A stretch of 32,646 bases of DNA from Limosilactobacillus caviae (GTDB taxonomy: Bacteria > Bacillota > Bacilli > Lactobacillales > Lactobacillaceae). Of the stretch, positions 5,232 to 12,774 are shown piece after piece (position 1 is the first letter of the stretch; every line of letters starts with the position of its first letter). The DNA is taken from assembly GCF_014635905.1 (NCBI RefSeq), contig NZ_BMDS01000012.1, forward strand, positions 1-32,646. The letters are read 5' to 3'. Below the pieces are notes generated by a model that saw nothing but the letters and a program-made list of their open reading frames with translations, searched no databases and was not told the DNA's origin. Made by a program: the position numbers and the translations under genes.

Positions 5232-5399
5232 ATGAACAAATTAATTCCGCTGATCATCGGCGCATGGGTAATGTATTGCACGATGGTTGGTAGTTATGAC
5301 GGAGCAATCGCAATCCTGTCAGTATATCTATTACTAATTGTTATTGATCCGCTAAATAAAAAAAGTACGACCGCCGCAAACAGTCGTACCCAAAAATAA
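5232..5399 (+). CDS. Small membrane protein (55 aa) with a terminator-encoded tail
   Basis: A 55-aa protein with two short hydrophobic stretches (about 4-19 and 27-42) and a charged tail KKSTTAANSRTQK. AAAGGAGGTGAAGGG precedes the ATG at 5232. The codons of the tail also form the 9-bp hairpin and A-tract that make a minus-strand terminator, so an antisense RNA would overlap this 3' end. Small hydrophobic proteins with 3'-overlapping antisense RNAs resemble TxpA/BsrG type I toxins, but the sequence is not a recognised member; it may simply be a phage membrane protein. Confidence 0.65.
   Translation: MNKLIPLIIGAWVMYCTMVGSYDGAIAILSVYLLLIVIDPLNKKSTTAANSRTQK
5358..5389 (-). terminator. Minus-strand intrinsic terminator inside the early operon
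   Basis: On the minus strand GTACGACTG pairs with CGGTCGTAC (one T-G) around loop TTTGCGG, followed directly by T7. On the plus strand no T-tract follows, so it ends leftward transcription only. It lies within the 3' codons of the small membrane-protein gene 5232-5399. Confidence 0.75.
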
Positions 5400-5408
5400 A
5401 TATTTTAC
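5358..5408 (-). ncRNA. Candidate ~50-nt antisense RNA
   Basis: A near-consensus minus-strand promoter (TTGATA, N17, TATAAT) predicts a start near 5408, and the terminator at 5389-5358 ends it, giving a transcript of about 50 nt with one strong hairpin. It is antisense to the 3' end of the membrane-protein gene 5232-5399 and to the leader just before gene 5422-5643. It has no ORF. A regulatory antisense RNA is inferred; promoter and terminator are seen. Confidence 0.5.
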
Positions 5409-5414
5409 GAGGTA

Positions 5415-5443
5415 ATTATATATGAATGAACTAAATTTATCAA
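5415..5443 (-). promoter_or_regulatory. Near-consensus minus-strand promoter
   Basis: Reading leftward: TTGATA (5443-5438), exactly 17 bp, then a perfect TATAAT (5420-5415). Eleven of twelve hexamer positions match the sigma-A consensus. It lies over the start of gene 5422-5643 but faces away from it, toward the terminator at 5389-5358. Confidence 0.6.
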
Positions 5444-5643
5444 AGCTTAATGCTGAAATTGGCGATAATTGTGTGTTTGTATCACACTTAGCCACTCAAT
5501 ATCAAGCAGCAAGCACTCCAGAAGAGCGAATGGCAATGGCTATCAAGATGGAAAACGCAGCCACCATGTTACGAATCGCAGCCGAACGGTTAGCAACGGA
5601 AACTAAGAATGTTTACGGAGGTAATCAACATGAAGCAAACTGA
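5422..5643 (+). CDS. Small unknown helical protein
   Basis: A 73-aa soluble protein, Ala/Met/Glu-rich and predicted all-helical (TPEERMAMAIKMENAATMLRIAAERLATET). GAGG lies about ten bases before the ATG. It overlaps the next gene by 14 bases, typical of a tightly packed early operon. Family not recognised. Confidence 0.65.
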   Translation: MNELNLSKLNAEIGDNCVFVSHLATQYQAASTPEERMAMAIKMENAATMLRIAAERLATETKNVYGGNQHEAN

Positions 5644-5806
5644 AATTCATTTAGTGACTATTCCGAATAATCCTAATCGTTTTAGCTGTGAAGTGACCGG
5701 TAATACTGACGATTTAGCTAAGATGCTTGTTGCCGGTCTAACTTATCATCCTGAACTACTCAAAAAAACATTTAAAGGGATTTTAGAAAAAGGTGTGTGG
5801 AGGTAA
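5630..5806 (+). CDS. Small unknown protein (58 aa)
   Basis: A 58-aa protein (KQTEIHLVTIPNNPNRFSCE...) with a likely beta-strand N-terminal half and helical C-terminal half. The ATG at 5630 has GGAGG seven bases upstream. It overlaps the preceding gene and ends five bases before the next start, so it is translationally linked. No family recognised. Confidence 0.65.
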   Translation: MKQTEIHLVTIPNNPNRFSCEVTGNTDDLAKMLVAGLTYHPELLKKTFKGILEKGVWR

Positions 5807-5811
5807 AGATA

Positions 5812-6084
5812 ATGACTAACGGAGAAAAAATTAATGCAATTAAAGCGATCCTTGGACCAGAATACGAGGAAGTAGCCATTTTCGCTGCTAAAAAATCAGA
5901 AATTCGTGACGAACGAACAATCTCTTTGATTGATGGCGATGATGGAACGGTAGCTGCAATGATTATAAATTATCTAAATACTAGCCCGGTTACAACTTCA
6001 ATTATTAAGGCAACGATTGGAACTTTGAAGACTGACCCATTTGCCGATTTGCTTTCTCAAATCTTCTTAGGAGGTAAGGACTAA
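5812..6084 (+). CDS. Unknown early protein (90 aa)
   Basis: A 90-aa acidic protein (TNGEKINAIKAILGPEYEEVA...). GTGGAGG precedes the ATG at 5812; the frame is open further upstream but without another RBS. Its stop shares one base with the start of the Gp157 gene. No membrane segment or recognisable motif. Confidence 0.65.
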   Translation: MTNGEKINAIKAILGPEYEEVAIFAAKKSEIRDERTISLIDGDDGTVAAMIINYLNTSPVTTSIIKATIGTLKTDPFADLLSQIFLGGKD

Positions 6085-6563
6085 TGAATTTATTTGAACT
6101 TAACGATAATTATAAAATACTAGCTAACCGTGATGACCTTGACCCGACAATTTTAAAAGACACCCTTGATGCAATTAAGGATGACCGTAGGAATAAGCTA
6201 GATAATTTAGCGACATGGGCTGATCGCTTAAAGTCTGAAATTGAGTTCCTAGATGCAAAGCAAAAGTCATGGCGTGAAGAAATTACTTACCGGAAGAATA
6301 AACTGACTTGGATTAAAAAGTATATCACTGATGTCCTCGATGATGCTGGAATTAAGAAAATGGCAACTGAAAACCACTTGCTTAGTGCCCGTAACTTTAA
6401 GGCTTCGACAATCATTGACAGTGATAAAAAGCTTCCAGATAAGTTTAAAATCACCGAAACAACTACCAAACCAGATAAGCAGGCTATTTACGAAGCGCTT
6501 AAGGCTGGGGAAGAAGTACCGGGAGCACACTTGAAAGCTAACCGGAACACGGTGATTAAGTAA
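6084..6563 (+). CDS. Siphovirus Gp157-family protein
   Basis: A 159-aa protein matching the siphovirus Gp157 family first described in Streptococcus thermophilus phage Sfi21. Residues about 25-90 form a long coiled coil with the typical RKNKLTWIKKYITDVLDDAGIKKMATENHLLSARNF region, and the C-terminal third carries LPDKFKITETTTKPDKQAIYEALKAGEEVPGAHL. It starts on the stop of the previous gene and ends on the start of the helicase. The family sits beside early helicase/recombination genes; its biochemical role is not settled. Confidence 0.88.
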   Translation: MNLFELNDNYKILANRDDLDPTILKDTLDAIKDDRRNKLDNLATWADRLKSEIEFLDAKQKSWREEITYRKNKLTWIKKYITDVLDDAGIKKMATENHLLSARNFKASTIIDSDKKLPDKFKITETTTKPDKQAIYEALKAGEEVPGAHLKANRNTVIK

Positions 6564-7933
6564 TGTTTAAGCTCCGTGATTACCAGCAAGAAACGATTGA
6601 TAACATTACTAAATCAATTCATGCGGGTCACAAGTCAATCATGGTACAGCAACCACCAAGAACTGGGAAAACAGTAATCATGGCAGATATTGCCAGACGA
6701 GCCACTGCTAAGGGTAATCGAATATTATTCGTAGTTCATCGTCAGGAAATTGTCCAGCAGGTTATCAAGACGTTCAAAACTAATGATGTAAATATGGATT
6801 TAGCTAAAATCGGTATGGTTCAAACGATTACTCGACACGTTAATAATCTAGACCCACCGGCGATAATCTTTGTTGATGAGGCCCATCATGTTCTGGCTAA
6901 ATCATATCGAAGGATTCTTGATGCTTTTCCGAAAGCTTATAAGTTACTGTTTACCGCTACTCCTTATCGGTTAGGTGGACAGGGTTTTACTGATGTGGCT
7001 GATGATTTAATTATTGGCAAATCAGTCCCCTGGTTAATTGACCATCACTTTTTAGCACCAGTTGATTATTACGCTCCTTCGTATATTGACACTGCCAAAC
7101 TAAAAGTAAAACAAACTGGTGAATTTGATGAGAATTCAATCAAGGAAGCCATGAAGCCGAAAATCTATGGAAATGCGGTAAAGCACTACTTCAAACTAGC
7201 TAAAGGAATGCAGGCAATTGCCTATACTTACAACGTTGAGAGTGCTCGTCGATTAGCTAACGCATTTAACGGATATGGCATTTCGGCAAAAGCTGTGTCC
7301 GGAAAAACTCCGAAAGATGAGCGAAAGAAAATTATTGAGGAATATCGACAAGGAAAAATTCAAATCGTAACCAATGCAGAGCTATTTACCGAGGGGCTAG
7401 ATCTCCCTAATGTTGACTGTGTGATTATGCTACGCCCAACGCAATCATTATCCCTGTACTTACAGTTTGCAATGCGGTCAATGAACCCCCGCAAAGGTAA
7501 GACAGCAGTAATTATTGACCACGTTGGAAATGTACAACGATTTGGATTACCGACTGATGATAGGCAGTGGTCATTAGAAGGCAAGGGAAAGGATAAACGA
7601 CAATCAGGAAGCACAATCAAACCTGTATCTGTTTGTCCGACTTGTTTTGCGAGTTTCTATCGTACCAACGATATCTGTCCTTATTGTGGCTCACCACTAG
7701 GAGAAGAAAAAGGAATTGAAGTCGTTGACGATGTGCAACTGAAAAAAGTTGCTAAGTCACGACTAGCAATTATTAAACAAATTCAATCGTCAGCAATTAT
7801 GAATAATGTTGCTGGCAAGCGTCCAAACGAATTGAATAATCTGAAAGAAATACAGGCCTATGCCAAATTAAAAGGGTATAAACCAGGCTGGGCTTACCAC
7901 TACGCTAAACAGCGTGGATTTATCAAGAAATGA
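6563..7933 (+). CDS. SF2 DEAH-box helicase
   Basis: A 456-aa superfamily 2 DNA helicase for phage replication or recombination. Motif I (PPRTGKT, residues 31-37), motif II DEAH (105-108), motif III TATP (131-134) and a C-terminal helicase domain with QFAMRSMNPRKGK are present. Near residues 358-380 a CPTC...CPYC pair forms a zinc ribbon, usual in phage homologues. It begins on the stop of the Gp157 gene and ends beside the Sak4-like gene, forming a recombination and replication block. The sequence looks intact. Confidence 0.93.
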   Translation: MFKLRDYQQETIDNITKSIHAGHKSIMVQQPPRTGKTVIMADIARRATAKGNRILFVVHRQEIVQQVIKTFKTNDVNMDLAKIGMVQTITRHVNNLDPPAIIFVDEAHHVLAKSYRRILDAFPKAYKLLFTATPYRLGGQGFTDVADDLIIGKSVPWLIDHHFLAPVDYYAPSYIDTAKLKVKQTGEFDENSIKEAMKPKIYGNAVKHYFKLAKGMQAIAYTYNVESARRLANAFNGYGISAKAVSGKTPKDERKKIIEEYRQGKIQIVTNAELFTEGLDLPNVDCVIMLRPTQSLSLYLQFAMRSMNPRKGKTAVIIDHVGNVQRFGLPTDDRQWSLEGKGKDKRQSGSTIKPVSVCPTCFASFYRTNDICPYCGSPLGEEKGIEVVDDVQLKKVAKSRLAIIKQIQSSAIMNNVAGKRPNELNNLKEIQAYAKLKGYKPGWAYHYAKQRGFIKK

Positions 7934-7944
7934 GGTTGATATTA

Positions 7945-8708
7945 ATGAGTATTTTGCCACCAAACAAACCACAGAAAGTACGGAAAGTACCACGAAATTA
8001 TTTTATTTACGGGGACACGATGTCCGGAAAATCTTACTTAGCGGAACGGTTCCCAGCACCGCTATTCCTAAATACTGATGGAAATAGTGAAATGAACACC
8101 GCACCATCAATTCAATTGAAGAATGTCCGGAAGAGTGATGGATCACTTAAGAAGTCAGTGATTGACCAATTAGATGAAATTATCCTAGCTCTGGGAACCG
8201 AAAAGCATGGTTACAAGACAGTGGTCATTGATGTTATTGACGATGTAGTAACGCTGATTGAACAGGCTATCTGTTATGACAATGGCGTGGAAACACTAGG
8301 CGATGTTCCATACGGAAAAGGGTACGCCAATTTAATACTGTTTTCCAAGCATTTGTTACTGAATTAAAAGCACTTCCACTCAACACTGTTTACATTAGCC
8401 GACTAATGACGTTGACTGATGAAACTTCCGGACACACGGAAGATAGACCATCATTGAAGCAGAAGTACTACAACGTGGTTAACGGTAACTGTGACCTAGT
8501 AATTGAAACGAAACGGTTTGGCGATCGTTACATCCGAATGGTTAAAGATCGACGAATTCACTATGTCAAAGATGATATTACTGATCCGGCAATTTTACGA
8601 GTGCTGGAACATGTAAATGGTGTCTTTGATAAGCCAAAGCAGACTACTACAAAAGAGCAGAATGAAATTGTTAACAAAATTAAAAAGCAAAATGTAAAGG
8701 AAGGTTAA
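7945..8708 (+). pseudogene. Sak4-like AAA ATPase / nucleotide-binding protein, frameshifted
   Basis: Two adjacent frames together form one phage nucleotide-binding protein (AAA_24/Sak4-like, a RecA-fold recombinase thought to work with an SSB). Frame one (7945-8367) has Walker A YGDTMSGKS (about 22-30) and Walker B TVVIDVIDDV, then a premature stop. Frame two (to 8708) holds the continuation: TVFQAFVTELKALPLNTVYISRL joins directly to TLTDETSGHTEDRP. The break lies at 8329-8334; one added A (GCC AAA TTT AAT ACT) restores the frame. GAGG lies before the ATG at 7945. It is either truly broken or a homopolymer sequencing error. Confidence 0.85.
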
Positions 8709-8714
8709 TGAATT

Positions 8715-9230
8715 ATGAGTTTACGAGATGCAATGAATAAAGCTACTGAAGGTTTTGATCCAAAGAATGATTCAGTTAATAAATTTAAGGGACTGGAAAG
8801 CGGTAAGTATACCGTAGCCGTTGCTAAGGTAGAAAATCATGAAACGCCTTGGAATGCGGAACAGCTTAATTTTGAATTAGAAGTTGTTGACGGTGAAAGT
8901 GCCGGCCCAAAGGAATTCTTACAGATTGGATTAGACGAATTAACCACTAAGGGTAATCCTAATCCGATGCTAGAAACTAATTTACGATTGGTTTCTAAAT
9001 TAGCAGCAATCTTAGGTGTTGAAATTCCTGATGAAGTTTGGGATGACGATACTTTAATTTATGAAAACTTAGCTAAAGCATTCCAGCCTGCAGTAGGAAA
9101 AGTCATGTCAATGGACTTAAAAGTTCGACCAAACAAGAAGAATCCTCAATACCCATACCGTAATTATGACTTTGAAGAAACAGAACAACCGGAAACGCCA
9201 GAAGTTGAAGATGATGGAATGCCCTTTTAA
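8715..9230 (+). CDS. DUF669-family ssDNA-binding-like protein
   Basis: A 171-aa protein of the DUF669 phage family, which accompanies Sak4-like ATPases and is considered a single-strand DNA-binding partner. The N-terminal region is an OB-like beta domain (SGKYTVAVAKVENHETPWNAEQLNFELEVVDG). The acidic C terminus ends in DDGMPF, the SSB-type tail that recruits replication and recombination proteins. GGAAGG precedes the ATG. It follows the broken ATPase by six bases. The ssDNA-binding role is inferred from the family context and tail. Confidence 0.85.
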   Translation: MSLRDAMNKATEGFDPKNDSVNKFKGLESGKYTVAVAKVENHETPWNAEQLNFELEVVDGESAGPKEFLQIGLDELTTKGNPNPMLETNLRLVSKLAAILGVEIPDEVWDDDTLIYENLAKAFQPAVGKVMSMDLKVRPNKKNPQYPYRNYDFEETEQPETPEVEDDGMPF

Positions 9231-9321
9231 GGGTGGGTTGCGAAAAGCATTAGAAATGAAAAGAAAGCAACAAGTTCAGGACGAAGAAGAATGGGAAGAA
9301 TATTACCATAACTGGTATTAG
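9214..9321 (+). CDS. Small charged protein (35 aa)
   Basis: A 35-aa frame starting inside the end of the DUF669 gene (ECPFKGGLRKALEMKRKQQ) and ending with an acidic, aromatic tail (EEEWEEYYHNWY). Only a weak GAAG lies upstream, so translation would be coupled to the DUF669 stop. The composition is non-random and similar short ORFs occur at this place in related phages, but nothing identifies the function. Confidence 0.5.
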   Translation: MECPFKGGLRKALEMKRKQQVQDEEEWEEYYHNWY

Positions 9322-9350
9322 TTCTAATTAAGGCAGTGACCTATACACCG

Positions 9351-9376
9351 AGCGGGTGAAATGCCCGCTATTTTTC
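9351..9376 (+). terminator. Weak intrinsic terminator or attenuator
   Basis: AGCGGG (9351-9356) pairs with CCCGCT (9364-9369) around a 7-nt loop and is followed by ATTTTTC. It lies in the short gap before the prim-pol gene, so it may attenuate rather than end early transcription. Confidence 0.5.
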
Positions 9377-9388
9377 TAGGAGGTCAAG

Positions 9389-10180
9389 ATGAAAAATTTA
9401 GTTAATTACGCCTTGGCTTACCAAGCTAAAGGATTGAGTGTCCTCCCAATTGCTGGTAAACGTCCATTGATTAAGTTTGCTGATCGGGAACCATTGACTG
9501 CAGATGAAATTAAAGCACTTTGGCAGAAACATCCCTTTGCTCAGATAGCTTTGCGGACTGATAAATTCTTTGTAGTTGATATTGACCGCAACCATGAAGA
9601 CAATGTTGACGGTTTTGATTCGATTAAACAACTACCAGCCGAATACTTTCCAGAAACGTTGACCCAAACCACAAGGCACGGTGGCCGACAATTATTCTAT
9701 CTAAAGCGGTCAGATATGCGGGTTAATCAATTAATCGGTTATCTTCCGGGCGTTGATGTAAAGGCTCATCAGAATAACTATGTCGTGGTTGCCCCGAGTG
9801 ATGGTTATAAATGGTTGAATAAAAATCCGATTGTGACGGCTCCTAAATCATTAGTGGTAAATATTAATCAGATGCGAGCCAGTAATCGCCGTAGTTCTCC
9901 TGATGATTTAGTAATTAAACCACGTGAGCGAAATTCGACTACTGACTTACTTGAAACGATTGCCAATGGGTTAGGTGATAAAGGGATGCGTAATAAAACC
10001 TTAGCTGGAATGATTGGTGCCCTGTTATTCCGAGGAGTTGAAGCTAAGGCTGTGTACCAATTAGCGATGATTTGTAATGAAAACACACCTGATCCGCTTC
10101 CAGAAGACGAAGTAAATCGAACGTTTAGGTCAATGCTTAACCGGGATATGAGGAATGGAGGTGAACTGCGTGGCGGATAA
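9389..10180 (+). CDS. Bifunctional DNA primase/polymerase (prim-pol)
   Basis: A 263-aa replication primase. The N-terminal prim-pol domain (PF09250-type) has YQAKGLSVLPIAGKRPL, the metal-binding DID at 64-66 (FVVDIDRNH), and the nucleotide-binding RHGGRQLFY region with GVDVKAHQNNYVVVAPS. Residues about 185-255 resemble the PriCT-1 linker (GMRNKTLAGMIGALLFRGV...). AGGAGG is well placed before the ATG. It overlaps the VapE-type helicase gene by 11 bases, so the two make a primase-helicase pair encoded as separate chains. Confidence 0.92.
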   Translation: MKNLVNYALAYQAKGLSVLPIAGKRPLIKFADREPLTADEIKALWQKHPFAQIALRTDKFFVVDIDRNHEDNVDGFDSIKQLPAEYFPETLTQTTRHGGRQLFYLKRSDMRVNQLIGYLPGVDVKAHQNNYVVVAPSDGYKWLNKNPIVTAPKSLVVNINQMRASNRRSSPDDLVIKPRERNSTTDLLETIANGLGDKGMRNKTLAGMIGALLFRGVEAKAVYQLAMICNENTPDPLPEDEVNRTFRSMLNRDMRNGGELRGG

Positions 10181-11399
10181 TGTGATTCGCAAACCAATTG
10201 ATTTTGAATTAAATACTCAAGGAAATCCCAAGACTAATAGTTTGAAGAACGTTGGCTTAATCCTTGATGGTGATCCGTTACTGCATGGCACCTTCAAATA
10301 TAATGAGTTCGCTTATTCAATCGATGTGGTTAAGGATATTCCACAACTCTTTATTGAAAAGGGCCAGCTTGATGATAGCTATTCGGCCATTATGCTTCGC
10401 TACATTGAAGATGAGTATGGCGTGATGTTTCAAGAAAGGTTGTTGAATATGGCGATTACTGTTGAAGCAAAAAGCCACCCCTACAATCCCGTCAAGGAGT
10501 ATATGGAGAAGTGTTATAAGGACTGGGACCACAAAGAACGTATCAAGGACTTTTTACCAGTTTATCTAGGAGCTCCAAGTAATGAAGTGACGACACTGCA
10601 AACAAAATTGTTTCTTGTTGGTGCAGTGATGAAAGTCTATAAACCAGAAAGCAAGTTTGACTGGGTATTTGATTTAGTCGGTGGCCAAGGTGTTGGAAAA
10701 ACTACCTTACTTAAAAAACTAGCCCATGGTTGGTACACGGACCAATTCACGGACTTTAAGGATAAGGATAGTTTTGCCAACATGCTACGAGCATTGATTG
10801 TTAACGATGATGAAATGACGGCAACTAATAATTCTGATTTTGAAAACTTGAAGAAATTTATTTCAGCCGAAGAATTAGAGTTCCGGCCACCATATGGACG
10901 ACATACAATCCGCCGGCCAAAGAATTTTGTTATTGCGAGGACGACCAATGAATCGACTTACTTAAAAGATAAAACTGGTGAAAGGCGATTTCTGCCAAAC
11001 ATGGCCGATAAATCCAGAGCGATGGCAAATCCGGTCACGGATCTAGACGATAAGACGGTTAGTAATATCTGGGGTGAGGCTGTCGACCTCTATAAGAAAA
11101 GCTTTTCCTTCATGTTGACGAAGGAGCAGCAGAAACTCATTGAGGACAATCGAAAGATATTTATGTACATTGATGAAACTGAAAATCAAATTGAACGAGT
11201 GCTTACTACTTGGGATGATGATTGGATTGAAAGTTCAGAAATTGCTCACGAGTTAGGAGAAGATAATCTGGTTAAGAATCGCTCATTAGCAAAGAAGATT
11301 AAGTATGTGATGGATAACCGGAGTGATTGGAAAACGGGATATAAGAAGATGAAGGGCGTTGTTCATCGTGGATATCGAAAAATTGAAGGTTTACAGTAG
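10170..11399 (+). CDS. VapE-family replication helicase
   Basis: A 409-aa virulence-associated-E type ATPase, the helicase half of the phage primase-helicase system. Walker A is GGQGVGKTT (171-179), followed by the Walker B-like ALIVNDDEM, and RRPKNFVIARTTNESTYLKDKTGERRFLP carries sensor and arginine-finger residues. The GTG at 10170 is chosen because GGAGG lies eight bases before it; an ATG at 10155 would overlap that RBS. It ends directly before the iteron-rich region, as initiator or helicase genes often do beside the phage origin. Confidence 0.9.
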   Translation: MADNVIRKPIDFELNTQGNPKTNSLKNVGLILDGDPLLHGTFKYNEFAYSIDVVKDIPQLFIEKGQLDDSYSAIMLRYIEDEYGVMFQERLLNMAITVEAKSHPYNPVKEYMEKCYKDWDHKERIKDFLPVYLGAPSNEVTTLQTKLFLVGAVMKVYKPESKFDWVFDLVGGQGVGKTTLLKKLAHGWYTDQFTDFKDKDSFANMLRALIVNDDEMTATNNSDFENLKKFISAEELEFRPPYGRHTIRRPKNFVIARTTNESTYLKDKTGERRFLPNMADKSRAMANPVTDLDDKTVSNIWGEAVDLYKKSFSFMLTKEQQKLIEDNRKIFMYIDETENQIERVLTTWDDDWIESSEIAHELGEDNLVKNRSLAKKIKYVMDNRSDWKTGYKKMKGVVHRGYRKIEGLQ

Positions 11400-11407
11400 T
11401 TTGCACT

Positions 11408-11640
11408 GGTTTACACTTAAATTCTTTTAGTGTAAACCTCTATAAACGTTGATATATCAGTGATTATCTGTTGTTGGTTTACACTACTACACTATTTTAA
11501 TAATAATAATAAAAATATATATAAGACCTATATATGCTTTATAAAAAGTTGAAAACAAGTGTAAACCTGTAAACCATCGTTCAAAGCCTTGTGGCAGTAA
11601 GAATAAAAGTGATTTGATTACTGTAAACCTAGTGTAAACC
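11408..11640. other. Putative phage replication origin (iterons plus AT-rich tract)
   Basis: A non-coding stretch after the helicase holds five exact copies of GGTTTACACT or its inverse AGTGTAAACC (11408-11417, 11429-11438, 11476-11485, 11558-11567, 11631-11640) and two partial copies (11568-11575, 11621-11629). The first two form an inverted repeat. Between the third and fourth lies a strongly AT-rich tract (about 11491-11550) suited to unwinding. Phage Sfi21 has its origin in a non-coding region after the primase gene, a close parallel. Alternatively the repeats are operators of the XRE gene that follows. Confidence 0.7.
11478..11506 (+). promoter_or_regulatory. Candidate promoter overlapping an iteron
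   Basis: TTTACA (11478-11483), 17 bp, TAATAA (11501-11506). The -35 hexamer is part of an iteron, so iteron-binding protein would repress it. It would serve the XRE gene and the middle genes. Moderate match only. Confidence 0.3.
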
Positions 11641-11654
11641 AGGGGAGGTTAATG

Positions 11655-11855
11655 ATGAAGAATAGAATTAAAGAGTGTCGAAAGGCAATGGGAATAACTC
11701 AATCAGAATTAGGTAATATCGTTGGTCTAACTAATAATACAATATCCAGATATGAACTCAATGAGCGTGAACCTAATTTAGTAATGTGGGAACGGCTTGC
11801 TAGAGCTTTGCATGTTAGCCCATCTTATTTAGTGGGGTGGTCTAATGCTAAGTGA
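11655..11855 (+). CDS. XRE-family transcriptional regulator (middle region)
   Basis: A 66-aa single-domain helix-turn-helix protein (ECRKAMGITQSELGNIVGLTNNTISRYELNEREPN). The ATG at 11655 has GGGGAGG with a 6-base gap; an ATG three bases earlier is too close. It stands directly behind the repeat-rich region and overlaps the nuclease gene. It could bind the GGTTTACACT repeats and control middle transcription or replication; this is inference from position. Confidence 0.85.
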   Translation: MKNRIKECRKAMGITQSELGNIVGLTNNTISRYELNEREPNLVMWERLARALHVSPSYLVGWSNAK

Positions 11856-12180
11856 ACATAAAATTCAAAACGATATCCGGGTAGCCTTGTCAAAACATCA
11901 GTGTACAGTGTTCCGGGTAAACGTTGGTTCGGTAAAAACACCAGATGGAAGATTTTTTTCAGCTGGTGTACCTAGTGGCCATCCGGATTTATATGGATTT
12001 CGTTGGTCAGATCATCAAGTATTTTACATTGAAGTGAAGAATGAAAAAGGCAAGCCGAGAGCGGATCAAATTAGATTTCATGAAATGTTAACTAAACGAG
12101 AAATTATTCATGGAATCGCTAGGTCTGCTGGGGATGCAGTAAAAATTGTTGAGGAAGGATTGATTGGCTATGGCTTTTAG
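11845..12180 (+). CDS. VRR-NUC domain nuclease
   Basis: A 111-aa PD-(D/E)XK nuclease of the VRR-NUC family, common in siphophage middle regions and thought to resolve branched DNA. Catalytic features are GHPDL (45-49, with D48), EVK (63-65) and the following GKPRADQIRFHEML helix with Q75. It overlaps the XRE gene at its start and the next membrane protein at its end, so it is part of one transcript. Confidence 0.9.
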   Translation: MLSEHKIQNDIRVALSKHQCTVFRVNVGSVKTPDGRFFSAGVPSGHPDLYGFRWSDHQVFYIEVKNEKGKPRADQIRFHEMLTKREIIHGIARSAGDAVKIVEEGLIGYGF

Positions 12181-12343
12181 TATCATCTCTAATGCTATCT
12201 TTTCCTTATTATGGCTGCGGTTAATTAGATATATCCAACGCGATTATCAGGAAACCCAAAGTCGAGGATTGCTAGTTGCAGAAATTATTGTGGTATTAAT
12301 TTGCTTTACAATTAGCATCTTGTGGATAAGGAGCACGCTATGA
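12170..12343 (+). CDS. Small two-helix membrane protein (57 aa)
   Basis: A 57-aa protein with a short N-terminal hydrophobic helix (FSIISNAIFSLLWLRLI), a polar basic turn (RYIQRDYQETQSRG) and a stronger C-terminal helix (LLVAEIIVVLICFTISILW). GAGGAAGGA lies ten bases before the ATG, which overlaps the nuclease stop. The two-helix hairpin is holin-like in shape, but the lysis module is elsewhere; function unknown. Confidence 0.55.
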   Translation: MAFSIISNAIFSLLWLRLIRYIQRDYQETQSRGLLVAEIIVVLICFTISILWIRSTL

Positions 12344-12364
12344 AACAATACGCGGAGGTTGTAA

Positions 12365-12613
12365 ATGATTAATTATAAGTGTTTCGGAAAAGTTGGTCCT
12401 TGTTTGTTTGTTGTTGATGGCATAGGCAAAGATGGTGAAGCATATTATCTTAACGTCAATGTAAAGCGACGGGCTTATTCCAAGATTAAGCGTACTCGTA
12501 AGCGGCAGATTGCTAAGGCTAAGCATATGATGGCTTGGCACAATCATACGAGTTATGAGTGGTCACAATATGGGCACAAAATAGCTAGAAAGCCTAAGAG
12601 GTGGAAGAAATGA
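12365..12613 (+). CDS. Small basic unknown protein
   Basis: An 82-aa, strongly basic protein: the second half (KRRAYSKIKRTRKRQIAKAK, then HHMM-like and ARKPKRWKK) suggests nucleic-acid binding. CGGAGG precedes the ATG by eight bases. It overlaps the next gene at the shared ATGA. Family not recognised. Confidence 0.65.
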   Translation: MINYKCFGKVGPCLFVVDGIGKDGEAYYLNVNVKRRAYSKIKRTRKRQIAKAKHMMAWHNHTSYEWSQYGHKIARKPKRWKK

Positions 12614-12774
12614 CCGATAGATTTGATAAGCCAACATTAACTAGGATTATCAGTAGTGGTTATCCGGTGGAAGCAAAAGTAGCTCAAATCATTGCATTAC
12701 ATGAATTGCAGCGAATACACCAATTAAATGAAATTGGACACGTTATTGATACTGCCAAGGAGAACGAATTATGA
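12610..12774 (+). CDS. Small unknown helical protein (54 aa)
   Basis: A 54-aa protein (TDRFDKPTLTRIISSGYPVE...), mainly helical and soluble. Start and stop both overlap neighbouring genes through ATGA junctions, and GTGGAAGAA precedes the ATG, supporting real translation. No family recognised. Confidence 0.6.
   Translation: MTDRFDKPTLTRIISSGYPVEAKVAQIIALHELQRIHQLNEIGHVIDTAKENEL

Noticed and set aside
6267-6534. Frames on both strands inside the Gp157 gene
   Set aside because: Shadow frames of a clear coding sequence without start signals.
8320-8345. Programmed frameshift in the Sak4-like gene
   Set aside because: The local heptamer C AAT TTA is not a canonical slip site and homologues of this family are normally one frame; a one-base deletion is simpler.
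11408-11640. CRISPR-like array from the repeated GGTTTACAC units
   Set aside because: Units are 10 bp, occur in both orientations and have irregular spacing; no cas genes.
12341-12373. 10-codon ORF after the two-helix membrane protein
   Set aside because: Too short and its codons contain the RBS of the next gene; most likely not a gene.
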